In this document: positions 1-10,491 of the stretch, piece after piece | How positions within the stretch are numbered: the stretch's first letter is position 1 | Layout of the letters: each line of letters begins with the position of its first letter | NCBI GenBank assembly: GCA_033032865.1 | Contig: JAWHQI010000005.1 | Span: 6,906,001 to 6,970,000 of the forward strand | Length of the DNA stretch: 64,000 nt | Direction of reading: 5' to 3' | Source of the DNA: Dactylorhiza incarnata | Taxonomy: Eukaryota; Streptophyta; Magnoliopsida; Asparagales; Orchidaceae | Position numbers and translations under genes: made by a program | Notes under the pieces: generated by a model | What the model was told of the DNA's origin: nothing | Seen by the model: the letters and a program-made list of their open reading frames with translations, nothing else | Databases searched by the model: none

Positions 1-1109
1 GTTCAAAACTCTCTATTTGGGTGTCATCAGCTCCTCTTGCTCCTTAGGTATGCTTGAATGCAAGACTTGGTTAAATAACATTCTATAACTTGATTCCTCT
101 CATTTCACGTTGATAAAATCTACTCTTGTATATCTGAATCAGTATTTGGTTACATGTCTTGATATGCTAGAATCACTCAATCATGAATTATTTCATTAAT
201 AACACAAGTAAACAATTGAACAGTAGAGTTTTAATTGGCGCAACTCCTTGACTTGGGTTCCCTCTTGAATCCCTAATGGGAACAAAGGACCGGTCATAGC
301 GAGCTTAAATTTCTGAATCTCCTGAATTCGTACTTGAATCTGTCTGAATCATGAATCGTGTGCGTCAAACAAAAACACCTACACTTTCACTTGTTACAAC
401 TTATGTTATTACATGATCATCTTTGTATGCTTTGCCCAGGAGTAGTCTAATAATTCTTGATATTTCTGCTTGTCTCGCATGCTTGTCTGTCTTGTTAGCT
501 TTGCTCATGAAAAACGGTACACAAATATTCTGTTTCCCCTGCTCGTATTTTATTTTTCTTTGCTCCCGTTTATTTCAATGTTCTGAGGCTTTTTCCTTCT
601 TGTTTTGGAATTTACCTTAGAGTTTGTGTCTGTGCCGCCCGCTTTCTGAGCCGATCTGCGTCAAGCTTCAGGTTTTGTGTTTATGTTTCATTTATTTTAC
701 TGTCGGATATTTATTCTGTGTAATAATTATAATCAGCCATTTTCTCTGTTATCATGGACAACTGCTGGGCTAAATCATATGTGTACTAGAATTTGACATG
801 ATTTGCATGTTCATTTCTCTGAGTTGTCATTGCATATCGATCTGTATCGGAACTTGTATCATGGGTTTTTTCTAAAATACATGTGCATTAATTTCTCACT
901 GTTATATTTTAACGCTTCCGCAATAAATCAATCTGTTTTACTCAAAAGTAACTATTTTAAAACTATTTGTAGTATTTCTGTTTCCGCCTTAGCAGACATT
1001 GATTCTTTTTCGCCCATGCCTGTGGCATCACGGCCCGCCCTGAAGTGCTCTCTGACTTTTGTTGAGACGGGTCGTGACCGTAATTTTAGGATAGCTAATT
1101 TCTGCATTA
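1..1109. other. No supported gene; AT-rich sequence left of R1
   Basis: I see no convincing gene, RNA or intact element here. The short open frames at 423-620 and 803-1162 have no recognisable motif. If the SWITCH2-like gene assignment is right, this stretch lies inside or beyond its second intron. A decayed LTR is possible but cannot be shown. Confidence 0.4.
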
Positions 1110-1297
1110 AGTGGGGTAAGAATTTGAAATATAAAATTATTATTCCAAAATTACTAACTTAATACATAGAAACTCACATCTTTATATAGAGTAGAGGAGA
1201 ATGAAGAATATACACTTGGAAATATGAGACTAAATACAAGAAAGATAAAAATATACAATTAGCTTGCTTTAGAGTTTTTTACAAATGGGCTTTAACA
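1110..1297 (-). repeat. R1 3' LTR (left edge approximate)
   Basis: On the minus strand the LTR begins TGTTAAAGCCC directly after the polypurine tract. This is the usual junction of a Copia 3' end. The far edge is a guess, because no second LTR copy is in the window for comparison. Confidence 0.5.
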
Positions 1298-1309
1298 CTC
1301 CCCCTCAAG

Positions 1310-2975
1310 TTAGAGTATATACATCAACCATTCCTAGCTTGACACAAATATCAGAAAAAGATGAGAACGGTTTGGTGAAAATGGTAGTCAACTCTTTATC
1401 TGAAGTAACAAACGGAGTGCATATTTTGATTTGTATACCCTGATCTATCATATTCGTCTGCTGATAATTTCCTCTCTAATGAAGTGACAATTTTCCTCAA
1501 TATGCATTGTTCTCTCATGGAACATAAATTTTTTTGGATATGTAGATAACAGTTTTATTATCATATAACATCGGTAGAAGATGGTTATAGTTTCATGAAA
1601 ATCTTTTACAAGCGTCCTCAACCACATTTAAGTCACAAGCACTCTGAGTCATATCTTTGTATTCAACTTTTGCACTTGACCTGGACACACTGCTTGTTTC
1701 TTGCTTCTCCAAGTGACAAAATGTCCTCAGACATACGTGCAATTTCCAGAAGTAGATATCGATCTTTTTTATCATATGCATAGCTTGCATTTGAATATGG
1801 TTCAATATGTAAGTGATTGTTTCTTTTAAACAATAATAAGAGATCTTTTGATATATTCTAGTATTTTAAATGCAGCTTCCAGGTGATACTCTTTGGGAGC
1901 TTGCATAAACTAACTGACCTTTCCAGTAGCAAAGGAGATGTCAGGTTTGGTGACGGTAAGATAAATGAGTTTACCACCAGATGTCTGTAACGAGTGATAT
2001 TTTGTAAAGTCTCATCCCAAAGTCAGTTAGTGCTCATGAGCATAGGATTCCGAGTAAACTTTGTACCAAAAAGATATGTTTCTACGAGTAGATCTAGGTC
2101 TTACTTTTGTTGCAAAAGAACTACGTTGTTATTTTGTCTCACAATTTTGATTCCCAAAAAGTATTTGGGAGGACCCATATCTTTTGTAACAAAATGTGCC
2201 CAAAGTTATTTCTTAGTTATCTTTGCTACAGAGGAATCATCTCTGGTAAGAAGAATGACATCCATGTATACAACAAGAATAACCAATCCTCGGTCAGTTT
2301 TCCGTATAAAGAGAGAGTGATCAGCATTGCTTCTGGAAAACTAATGGTAGAAGTGACCTGGATAAACTTGTCAAACCATACTCGAGGGACTTTGTTCAAG
2401 ACCATATATGACCTTCTGCAGCTTAAAAATCTGAGACTCTTGAGAACCATAATCAGGAGGTTGCTCAATATAAACTACTTCGTACAAATCACCATATATA
2501 AAGACATTTTTAACATCAAGCTGGGGATTTGCTAATTACAGCAATGGAAAAAAGGCCCTAGATAGTGTTGATACGTGCAACCAGAGAGAACGTGTCAAAT
2601 AAATCAACACCATATATTTGGGTGAACCCCTTGACAACTAGACGAGTTTTTTGTATCTATCCACAGTGCCATCAAGGAGAAACTTGATGACAAAGACACA
2701 TCGCTAACCAACAACATCGCCTCCACGTAGGGTAGGAACAAGAGTCCAAGTACCCTGCGATGCCAAGACAGAGATTTCCTCATCCATAGCCACCTTCCAG
2801 CAAAGTATATGAACAGCTTCATAGTAGGTAGTAAGGATGGTGGTGGTACAGAGTGTCAAGGCAAACTTGTTGCAAAAAGAACTAAGATTTGCATAAAATA
2901 AAATATTAGTAATAGGATGTTGTGTACTCCTCCTTACCCCCTTCCGCAAAGCAATGGGAATATTCAGGTCCAAGT
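1310..2975 (-). pseudogene. R1 pol: reverse transcriptase and RNase H remnant
   Basis: The minus strand encodes a degenerate Copia RVT_2 domain followed by RNase H. The best frame (2704-2973) begins with a segment like the canonical lead-in 'IALRKG.R..TQHPI' and continues to a 'TWTLVP' motif, where Copia reverse transcriptase starts. Further left, fragments match the region around 'LIYLT..KPDI' (about 1900-2000) and the end of RNase H (about 1500). Frames change several times and stops are common, so no working enzyme is made. It belongs to R1. Confidence 0.75.
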
Positions 2976-3495
2976 CTGCTGAGGTGAAGTTACCTTCTGA
3001 AAAGGAGAGAGACGGTCAGGTAACTAACGTCGGGGATCATGGAGTGGAGGGAGCTACGAGAGCGGAAGTAGCAAGACACTGATGATAATGATAAAGAAAG
3101 ATAACAGAGGTATAAGTCTAAGAGGAGGTATATGTCTAAGAGGTGGTGCGGGTTGTGTGATAGCCCGAGGAGTATGAATGATAGCAAAGGAGGATACATA
3201 GGTAGGGGAAGGAGAGGTGGTAAAGAGAGGAGGGATCTCGGGAGTAAGATACCCGCCATCCTTGGAGAAATAAGGGTTAAACTAACAAAAATGTGACATC
3301 AGCAGAGACAATGACGTTTGGAGAGAGGGTCAAAACAGTGATAGCCCTTCTGAGTAGGAGTGTACCCCACAAAAATACACTTGGTGGCACGAGCGAAGAG
3401 TTTATCCCGGCCAGGCGCGGGAGTGTGGACGAAGGCAGTACAGTCAAACACACAAAGAGTGAGGTAAAAAGAAGTACCATCCAAATGAAGAAGAG
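2976..3495 (-). pseudogene. R1 integrase C-terminal part and linker
   Basis: The minus-strand frame ending near 3299 shows the Copia integrase C-terminal signature: 'FVHTPAPGRDKL' and 'ATKCIFVGYTPTQKGY', followed by the short 'KRH' step that precedes the linker to reverse transcriptase. 2976-3290 is the poorly conserved linker. At 3495 the frame is cut by R2. It resumes on the other side of R2 at 7985 when one copy of the duplicated AAGAG is disregarded. Confidence 0.75.
3491..3495. repeat. Target-site duplication of R2, left copy (AAGAG)
   Basis: AAGAG directly precedes the TGATGCGG end of R2 and is repeated at 7985-7989 directly after the inverted end. The R1 integrase frame is continuous if one copy is removed together with R2, which confirms the insertion boundaries. 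Confidence 0.85.
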
Positions 3496-4903
3496 TGATG
3501 CGGAGCAGAGACGAGGACGAGTTTTGGACCCATTCGGGGCTGATTTGGCGACTTACCATATATGGCGTTCCCGGATTGACGATCGGACTCCGCAGATGTG
3601 TTCGGATTCGCGTTGCGAATCAATTTGATATATTGGTTTATGAATTTGGACTTATTATTGTTTTATTTTAGGCGTTTTCCATCCGGCCAATCATAGCCGT
3701 TGATTGGGATGCCCTAGTTTTGGTTTTAATTATAAATAGGCTCTTAGGGGGCTGATTTGAGGCATTGCAGAATTTGGAGAGAACTATTCCCGGATTCCAG
3801 CGATCACCCCGCGGTGCCGACGCCGTGGAACCCTAGGTGACGACTCCTAGGCTTGTATCTTCCTCCCCAAGGTATCCCCTAACCCTAGGCTCCTTCCTCC
3901 CCCTCCAAAGCCCCTTGCCGCCACCCTCAAACCCCCCAAAACCCAGCCACCAGTGGATGGCCTACTGTCCAGAATTCCAGCCTTCTCTATAGCACTATTT
4001 GATGAAATTTACTATTCATTCCTATGGTTTATTCTCCCAATTGAAAACAGCAGGCCTACTGCCTTCCCAGCAAACCACCCCGCCTACCTACTTCCCCCAT
4101 CCAGCCGCACCCCTACCTCCAGCCACCTTTCTCCTTGCTGCCAGACATCAACCGCCCCCTCCCTTACCTCCAGCGGCCCTTCCTCCTTGCCGCCCCCCCC
4201 CCACCCCTTCCAACAGCCACCCCACTCCTCCGCTGCCTTATCCGAACACCCCCTTCCTCCTCCCACGTGGATCCACCTCTCTTACACCCTAAAAACGCTA
4301 GATCAGTCCAGATCTAGAGTTTTGCCTCTCGATCCGTTATTTCCACCATCATACGCCCTCCCGCACCCCGGATCCGCTATCACACATCGGATTCATCCAT
4401 TCCCCACCCGGATCTATCTCCTAGTGGCCGGATCTATCCATTTCCGGCCCGATCTCCTTATTTTCCGCCAAGGACAGCCACCGCCATATCGTCACGCCTC
4501 CGGTTCCACCTTCGATCGCCGATCTACATACCCGGACCCGGATTCTTCATTGCCTTGGTCAGCCCACTACTTTGTGAGTCTAATTTGTATTGGATTATTA
4601 TTTTCAACATATTTATATTGGATTGGATCTCGTACCTGTTTTGGATATCTTGCATAGTAGTTGTTTGCTAGAATATTATTGTGATTTGCAGGATTTATTC
4701 GCCGCGCGCTCTTGCCTTGGCCCTCCACGCGGAGGAAAGCCTAAACCTGTTTCGCCCTAATTTAATTATTGTATCTTGTTGTGAATCATCTGCGTGGGAT
4801 GTTATTATTTATTATTCAATTGTAATTTAATCTGTCGGGCTTTGCATAGCATGTAGGGTTAGGTCGCCGATTCTCTCGCCGCCTATAGATTCGTCCTGCG
4901 TCA
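3496..4903 (+). repeat. R2 left LTR
   Basis: The LTR begins TGATGCGGAG and ends ...CTGCGTCA just before the primer site. A TATA-like TATAAATA lies at 3731-3738. The long C-rich stretch at 3890-4300 gives proline-rich open frames that are not genes. The inverted copy is at 6575-7984. Confidence 0.8.
3731..3738 (+). promoter_or_regulatory. TATA-like box in R2 left LTR
   Basis: TATAAATA lies about 240 bp into the LTR. In the right arm the matching site reads TACAAATA, so only the left copy keeps the consensus. Confidence 0.5.
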
Positions 4904-4905
4904 AT

Positions 4906-4917
4906 TGGTATCAAAGC
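4906..4917 (+). other. Primer binding site of R2, left arm
   Basis: TGGTATCAAAGC follows the LTR end by two bases and matches the usual plant primer site for initiator tRNA-Met, with one change from the common TGGTATCAGAGC. Confidence 0.75.
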
Positions 4918-4972
4918 ATAGGTTGCGCGCACTTTTCGATACGCAGTCGTAGAGTCTATAGGATTTTTCATT

Positions 4973-5770
4973 ATGTAAAGGTGTCACGATTATCATGATT
5001 ATTCCTCCCCTCACTTTGGAGGTCTCGAGTCCACTAGCACCCGCTCTCACAGAGCCCCGTCAGGGAGATTTTCACGTTACTACGACGATTATTCTCGATC
5101 GCAGCACACCACTTTTAGAGATCGTGTTGACCCACCGACACGAGACCACTACACTAGAGACAATCAGTATGATGGTTGTCGTCGTTCTTATCCGTACACG
5201 CGAGCAGATTGTGTTGATCCTTCGACACGACTCGGTTACCTTAGGAATGATTATTATGAGGATCGTCGTTCCGAGAGAGATCTTGAGAGTCAGTTTCGTA
5301 TTGCCGCCCCTTCCTTTGACGGCTCATCGAGTCCCGAGTCTTTCAGTTATTGGCTCGTGGATACGGAGTATTATCTTGACCATTTTGAGGTATTCGGTGA
5401 GCGTCGCGTCAAGTTTGCGAAACTTAGACTTTTAGATCAGGCGAGGGCATATTGGGCTAGCGTTGAGAGGACACGCGAGCGAGACCGTCTACATCGCGTC
5501 ACTAGTTGGGTGGACATGAAGCGTACATTGTGTCAGAGGTATCTACCTTCGTCGTATCGGAGTCGCTTGCTCGACCAATTATTTTCCCTTCAGCAAGGAT
5601 CCATGTCCGTCACTGAGTACAGAGATCGCTTTGATGAGTTAGTTGTGAGGAGCGATATCCGAGAGAACTCAGCCATGACCTCTTGCAGATTTCGGTCTGG
5701 CCTTCGATCAGACATTCGTACTGAGGTGGTTTATCGAGCTATGATAAACCACCTCAGTACGAATGTCTGA
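4973..5770 (+). pseudogene. R2 left gag (truncated, stop at codon 2)
   Basis: This is the left-arm copy of the gag described at 5708-6505. Here the start ATG (4973) is followed at once by TAA, where the right arm has TAT. Beyond that stop the frame is open to the palindrome centre and reads on into the other arm to a stop at 5768. It contains the Retrotrans_gag-like segment with 'YWASVERTRER' and 'SMSVTEYRDRFDEL'. Everything downstream (zinc knuckle, protease, pol) is absent. Confidence 0.75.
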
Positions 5771-6505
5771 TCGAAGGCCAGACCGAAATCTGCAAGAGGT
5801 CATGGCTGAGTCCTCTCGGATATCGCTCCTCACAACTAACTCATCAAAGCGATCTCTGTACTCAGTGACGGACATGGATCCTTGCTGAAGGGAAAATAAT
5901 TGGTCGAGCAAGCGACTCCGATACGACGAAGGTAGATACCTCTGACACAATGTACGCTTCATGTCCACCCAACTAGTGACGCGATGTAGACGGTCTCGCT
6001 CGCGTGTCCTCTCAACGCTAGCCCAATATGCCCTCGCCTGATCTAAAAGTCTAAGTTTCGCAAACTTGACGCGACGCTCACCGAATACCTCAAAATGGTC
6101 AAGATAATACTCCGTATCCACGAGCCAATAACTGAAAGACTCGGGACTCGATGAGCCGTCAAAGGAAGGGGCGGCAATACGAAACTGACTCTCAAGATCA
6201 CTCTCGGAACGACGATCTTCATAATAATCATTCCTAAGGTAACCGAGTCGTGTCGAAGGATCAACACGATCTGCTCGCGTGTACAGATAAGAACGACGAC
6301 AACCATCATACTGATCGTCTCTAGTGTAGTGGTCTCGTGTCGGTGGGTCAACACGATCTCTAAAAGTGGTGTGCTGCGATCGAGAATAATCGTCGTAGTA
6401 ACGTGAAAATCTCCCTGACGGGGCTCTGTGAGAGCGGGTGCTAGTGGACTCGAGACCTCCAAAGTGAGGGGAGGAATAATCATGATAATCGTGACACCTA
6501 TACAT
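5708..6505 (-). CDS. R2 right gag (Ty3-gypsy-type, truncated at palindrome centre)
   Basis: The frame encodes 265 aa. The start ATG at 6505 lies downstream of the primer site. The N-terminal half is rich in Arg, Tyr, Ser and Asp. From about residue 105 a Gypsy Retrotrans_gag-type domain follows, seen in 'SYWLVDTEYYLDHFEVFGE', 'ARAYWASVERTRER' and 'QQGSMSVTEYRDRFDEL'. Normal gag would continue to a CCHC zinc knuckle. Here it meets the palindrome centre after about 250 residues, and the last dozen residues are encoded by the opposite arm. The product would be a capsid fragment only. Whether it is expressed cannot be told from sequence. Confidence 0.7.
   Translation of the reverse strand: MYRCHDYHDYSSPHFGGLESTSTRSHRAPSGRFSRYYDDYSRSQHTTFRDRVDPPTRDHYTRDDQYDGCRRSYLYTRADRVDPSTRLGYLRNDYYEDRRSESDLESQFRIAAPSFDGSSSPESFSYWLVDTEYYLDHFEVFGERRVKFAKLRLLDQARAYWASVERTRERDRLHRVTSWVDMKRTLCQRYLPSSYRSRLLDQLFSLQQGSMSVTEYRDRFDELVVRSDIREDSAMTSCRFRSGLRSDIRTEVVYHSSINHLSTNV
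5736..5742. other. Centre of the R2 palindrome (7-base loop)
   Basis: The spacer GAGCTAT lies between TTATC (5731-5735) and GATAA (5743-5747), and full-length complementary arms extend from there. The spacer and the 5-bp stem fit a snap-back priming point. Confidence 0.8.
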
Positions 6506-6560
6506 AATGAAAAATCCTATAGACTCTACGACTGCGTATCGAAAAGTGCGCGCAACCTAT

Positions 6561-6572
6561 GCTTTGATACCA
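6561..6572 (-). other. Primer binding site of R2, right arm
   Basis: On the minus strand this reads TGGTATCAAAGC, two bases inside the right LTR end. It is identical to the left-arm site and in opposite orientation. Confidence 0.75.
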
Positions 6573-6574
6573 AT

Positions 6575-7984
6575 TGACGCAGGACGAATCAATAGGCGGC
6601 GAGAGAATCGGCGACCTAACCCTACATGCTATGCAAAGCCCGACAGATTAAATCACAATTGAATAATAAATAATAACATCCCACGCAGATGATTCACAGC
6701 AAGATACAATAATTAAATTAGGGCGAAACAGGTTTAGGCTTTCCTCCGCGTGGAGGGCCAAGGCAAGAGCGCGCGGCGAATAAATCCTGCAAATCACAAT
6801 AATATTCTAGCAAACAACTACTATGCAAGATATCCAAAACAGGTACGAGATCCAATCCAATATAAATATGTTGAAAATAATAATCCAATACAAATTAGAC
6901 TCACAAAGTAGTGGGCTGACCAAGGCAAAGAAATCCGGGTCCGGGTATGTAGATCGGCGATCGAAGGTGGAACCGGAGGCGTGACGATAATGGCGGTGGC
7001 TGTCCTTGGCGGAAAATAAGGAGATCGGGCCGGAAATGGATAGATCCGGCCACTAGGAGATAGATCCGGGTGGGGAATGGATGAATCCAATGTGTGATAG
7101 TGGATCCGGGGTGCGGGAGGGCGTATGATGGTGGAAATAATGGATCGAGAGGCGAAACTCTAGATCTGGACTGATCTAGCGTTTTTAGGGTGTAAGAGAG
7201 GTGGATCCACGTGGGAGGAGGAAGGGGGTGTTCGGATAAGGCAGGGGAGGAGTGGGGTGGCTGTTGGAAGGGGTGTGGGGGGGCCGGCGGCAAGGAGGAA
7301 GGGCCGCTGGAGGTAAGGGAGGGGGCGGCTGATGTCTGGCAGCAAGGAGAAAGGTGGCTGGAGGTAGGGGTGCGGCTGGATGGGGGAAGTAGGTAGGCGG
7401 GGTGGTTTGCTGGGAAGGCAGTAGGCCTGCTGTTTTCAATTGGGAGAATAAACCATAGGAATGAATAGTAAATTTCATCAAATAGTGCTATAGAGAAGGA
7501 TGGAATTCTGGACAGCAGGCCAGCCACTGGTGGCTGGGTTTTGGGGGGTTTGAGGGTGGCGGCAAGGGGTTTTGGAGGGGGAGGAAGGAGCCTAGGGTTA
7601 GGGGATACCTTGGGGAGGAAGATACAAGCCTAGGAGTCGTCACCTAGGGTTCCACGGCGTCGGCACCGCGGGGTGATCGCTGGAATCCGGGAATAGTTCT
7701 CTCCAAATTCTGCAATGCCTCAAATCAGCCCCCTAAGAGCCTATTTGTAATTAAAACCAAAACTAGGGCATCCCAATCAACGGCTATGATTGGCCGGATG
7801 GAAAACGCCTAAAATAAAACAATAATAGGTCCAAATTCATAAACCAATATATCAAATTGATTCGCAACGCGAATCCGAACACATCTGCGGAGTCCGATCG
7901 TCGATCCGGGCACGCCATATATGGTAAGTCGTCAAATCAGCCCCGAATGGGTCCAAAACTCGTCCTCGTCTCTGCTCCGCATCA
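6575..7984 (-). repeat. R2 right LTR (inverted)
   Basis: This is the inverted partner of 3496-4903. On the minus strand it runs from TGATGCGG (7984) to ...GCGTCA (6575). It differs at scattered bases, including T to C in the TATA-like box. The very low divergence suggests a recent origin for the palindrome, or ongoing correction between arms. Confidence 0.8.
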
Positions 7985-7989
7985 AAGAG
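7985..7989. repeat. Target-site duplication of R2, right copy (AAGAG)
   Basis: AAGAG immediately follows the inverted TGATGCGG end of R2 and matches 3491-3495. Confidence 0.85.
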
Positions 7990-8590
7990 TAAAATGTGTC
8001 TTACCATAAAGAGTAGAAGAAGACAGAAGATTAATGAGAAAAGAAGAAATGAGAATTGCATGATCCTAGTAGCTGAGGGGAACATTCATTTGGCTTAAGG
8101 GTGTTTGAGAAATATCGAGAAGATGACGATTTTTCCGGATAAATGATATCATTAGAGTTACAAACAAAAGGAAACAGCTGGCATATATTCCTTCGCATTA
8201 TCTGCCTATATAAATTTTAGGGCAAGACTAAACTGAGTGCGGATTTCGTTATAAAATTTATAGAATACAGAGAAGAGTTCAAGACATTCTTTTAAGAGAT
8301 ACACTTAAGTACATCTAAAGTAATCATCATTAAAAGTAACAAAATACAAACTTTCTCCACCAACAGACTTGGTGGCACTAGGACCGCAGATGCCCCGAAT
8401 GAACATGGTCAAAAGGATGTACAAAACACATACAAAGTTTGGCTGAAAAAGTAGTGCAATGATGCTTTTCATATTTGCAGGCTTCACAATCTAAAATAGA
8501 CTCGGATTGAAAAGACGGCAGGAGCCGGTGGACGAGACAAAATGAAGGATGATCAGACAGTAATGTCACTGAAGCAGTGAAATTGAGATG
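7985..8590 (-). pseudogene. R1 integrase N-terminal part
   Basis: On the minus strand, 8300-8570 shows the pre-integrase to integrase transition of a Copia element: 'CEACKYEKHH' (remnant of the zinc-binding finger) and then a 'FDHVHSG...GPSATKSVGG' segment and 'FVTFNDDY', which correspond to the conserved first-Asp region. 7985-8100 carries the segment ending near the 'FLIN' motif and joins in frame to 3495 across R2. A stop interrupts it near 8070. It is inactive. Confidence 0.75.
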
Positions 8591-8803
8591 GAAAATGTTG
8601 AGAAAGTGGGAAATTTGTTCATGTAAGCTCTAATAAATAAAAAATGAACCAAAATTCTTAGATTATTGATCTGCATAAAATGAACTCTTATCGTCGTGTA
8701 GGCCCTAGTGTAACATGATCCCCATCAGGGTGGCTAAAGGATATTTTATTTGCTTATATTATTGTGCACAAAATATAAATACTAGAGATGTACTAAATGA
8801 AAC
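8591..8803. other. AT-rich spacer, nothing recognised
   Basis: This stretch lies between the truncated R1 and the R3 LTR. I see no coding motif. Confidence 0.4.
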
Positions 8804-8957
8804 TGTTGAATATAAGAAAAGGATTAATACGATGCATTTTATTCATCCCTCAAAGGGGATATATAAAGGTTTACAACGACATACAAAACTCTAGTAGACC
8901 ATGTGGGACTAAACCCATGCATACTTAAAAGACTAAAATAATGCGCAAACTCCAACA
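8804..8957 (-). repeat. R3 3' LTR-like block
   Basis: The ends are TGTTG and CAACA, an inverted pair typical of LTR termini. It abuts a polypurine tract at 8958-8974. A partial second copy lies at 10268-10314. Confidence 0.5.
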
Positions 8958-10267
8958 CTCTCCCTCAAGCTAGAGGGGAAACCTTCGCTTGAAAACATAA
9001 AATAACTGTATTGGAGGTAGGCGATGTGGGACAAAATGACAAATCATCAAACGAGCCACCAGGGGAAATTCCAAACCGGGGAGTCAAACCTGAGATATAG
9101 CCACACACGATGTAGACCCACACACGCAGTAGACTCGCTGAAATCAGGTCAAACAACATCATCAACACATGCAACATGTGGAAGGGAACGAAAGATGTGG
9201 GGTTAATCATCAAACGGGCAACCAGAGATAATCCGCTGAGGATAATCCGTCGGGGATAATCTGCACACATGGCGGTCTCACATGACACGGTCCTACACAA
9301 CATGGTCCACACGACACAACCCGCTGAGATTGGGACAACATACAACAATCGTACCACAATACATGTACCAATCGAAAGAAAAATTGGGGAGACACAAATA
9401 ACAAAAGACATAAGCCGGGAGGACCGTTTGGGACTAAGGGCCGATTGAGACTAAGGCGAGAGTCGGGAAATACCATCCAAGTCGTCTTCGTCTCAACCAC
9501 TACTCCCCCTCATGTGGAACACACATGCAAGATGGCATAACAACAACATGCGAAACAAACACTAACAACAACACACAAAACAAACACTAACAAAAAAATT
9601 TATTAAAGACACGTAAAAACAACCAAATCAACACGAAGCTCCATCACCAGCGAGAGGAAAACACCTGAGAAGGGGTAGCAGCGGTTGGAATAGATAGAAA
9701 CTCCATAGGCAGTTCAAGTCCACAAAATAAGAGGCAGCGGCTGGATCTGCAGGAGATCATTGACAGGAAGGTCGGATGGGAATGTCAGGAACAGGAACAG
9801 CTCCATAGAGGCGTAGAAGCACCAGATCGGCAGCAGGGAACTTCCCTGGGACACAACCGAGCAGGGAAAGACTGCATAAAGAAAAGGGCTGCAAAAAGAA
9901 AAGGACTGCAAGGAATGATACCAGCAGGCGTTGTCGGCAGCAGATGGATCGGCACAAGGCGTCATCGGCAGAAGAAGCACCAGGAGGGTTCACCAGACAG
10001 GAGACAGAACATTACTAAACAGGAACAGCATGGATCGGGCCTAGACGGGATCAGACGTAGGTGGATCGTCGGCTGGAACCGAGAACAGTGACAGGATCGA
10101 CACAGGAGAACGACAACAGGATCGGCACAGTCGCATGCAGATGGGATCTGGAGAAGCAAGGGCCAGAGGAAGCCGTTGACGATGAGCAGCAACGGGATCG
10201 ACGAGGCCAGGAGAGGGTTCCGTCCGACGAGAACCAGCGACAGAGAAGCATAGAAGGTTTCAACATA

Positions 10268-10314
10268 CGGACTAAACCCATGCATACTTAAAAGACAAAC
10301 AATGCACAAACTCA
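10268..10314 (-). repeat. Partial second copy of R3 LTR block
   Basis: It shares GGACTAAACCCATGCATACT and the following AAAAGAC...CACAAACTC with 8905-8955. The rest of the LTR is missing. Confidence 0.5.
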
Positions 10315-10491
10315 AACATAAACTATAAAAATATTTTAATTGCCCAAAACAAGTTCTTTTTCATTCACGCAAATAAAACATAAGAAATATGTCATGGATT
10401 TATTTCAGTGACAAGAGAACTAAGAGCGGCTAGAAGATATTAACGAGAAAATCGGTGCAACTTTTTCAGAAAACAAAAATATTAAACTCAC

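Larger units (their letters stand above)
3496..7984. mobile_element. R2: palindromic LTR retroelement with inverted LTRs, inserted as one unit
   Basis: Two arms, 3496-5735 and 5743-7984, are inverted copies of each other that differ only at scattered positions by eye. They are separated by the 7-base spacer GAGCTAT. Each arm runs LTR, tRNA-Met-type primer site, then the 5' part of a Gypsy-type gag. Both outer ends are therefore the same U3 terminus (TGATGCGG...), whereas a normal element has one U3 and one U5 end. The unit is flanked by AAGAG on both sides and splits an otherwise continuous integrase frame, so it appears to have been integrated as a ready-made palindrome. Alternatives are a later inversion or an assembly artefact, but neither easily explains the target duplication. 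Confidence 0.85.
1110..8590 (-). mobile_element. R1: decayed Ty1-copia retrotransposon, interrupted by R2
   Basis: This is a minus-strand Copia relic. From high to low coordinates it shows the pre-integrase/integrase start (8300-8570), integrase (7985-8100, continuing at 3290-3495), reverse transcriptase and RNase H (about 1310-2975), a polypurine tract (CTAACTTGAGGGGGAG on the minus strand, 1298-1313) and the start of a 3' LTR (TGTTAAAGCCC, from 1297 leftward). The gag end and the 5' LTR are missing. Stops and frameshifts are frequent, so it is old and inactive. R2 sits in its integrase with a target duplication, which makes R1 the older element. The left boundary is approximate. Confidence 0.8.
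8804..10314 (-). mobile_element. R3: LTR-retroelement remnant without recognisable pol
   Basis: A short LTR-like block occupies 8804-8957. On the minus strand it reads TGTTGGAGTTTGCGC ... TTCAACA and is preceded by a polypurine tract (AGCTTGAGGGAGAG). About 45 bp of it, around GGACTAAACCCATGCATACT, recurs in the same orientation at 10268-10314. The 1.3 kb between holds open frames on the minus strand (9714-10315) but no gag or pol motif. A second polypurine-like tract lies at 9503-9516. It could be a non-autonomous (TRIM/LARD-like) element or a deletion chimera. Confidence 0.5.

Noticed and set aside
3953..4657. 234-residue proline-rich open frame (and its mirror at 6901-7527)
   Set aside because: It lies entirely inside the R2 LTRs, is low in complexity, and exists in both arms because the DNA is C-rich. 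No domain.
3496..7984. Two separate solo LTR insertions in opposite orientation
   Set aside because: Each would need its own target duplication and an end at the primer site. Instead one AAGAG pair encloses both arms, which meet inside gag.
9714..10315. Minus-strand protein-coding gene in R3
   Set aside because: Overlapping frames of similar length, biased composition and no motif. More likely the leader or filler of a non-autonomous element.
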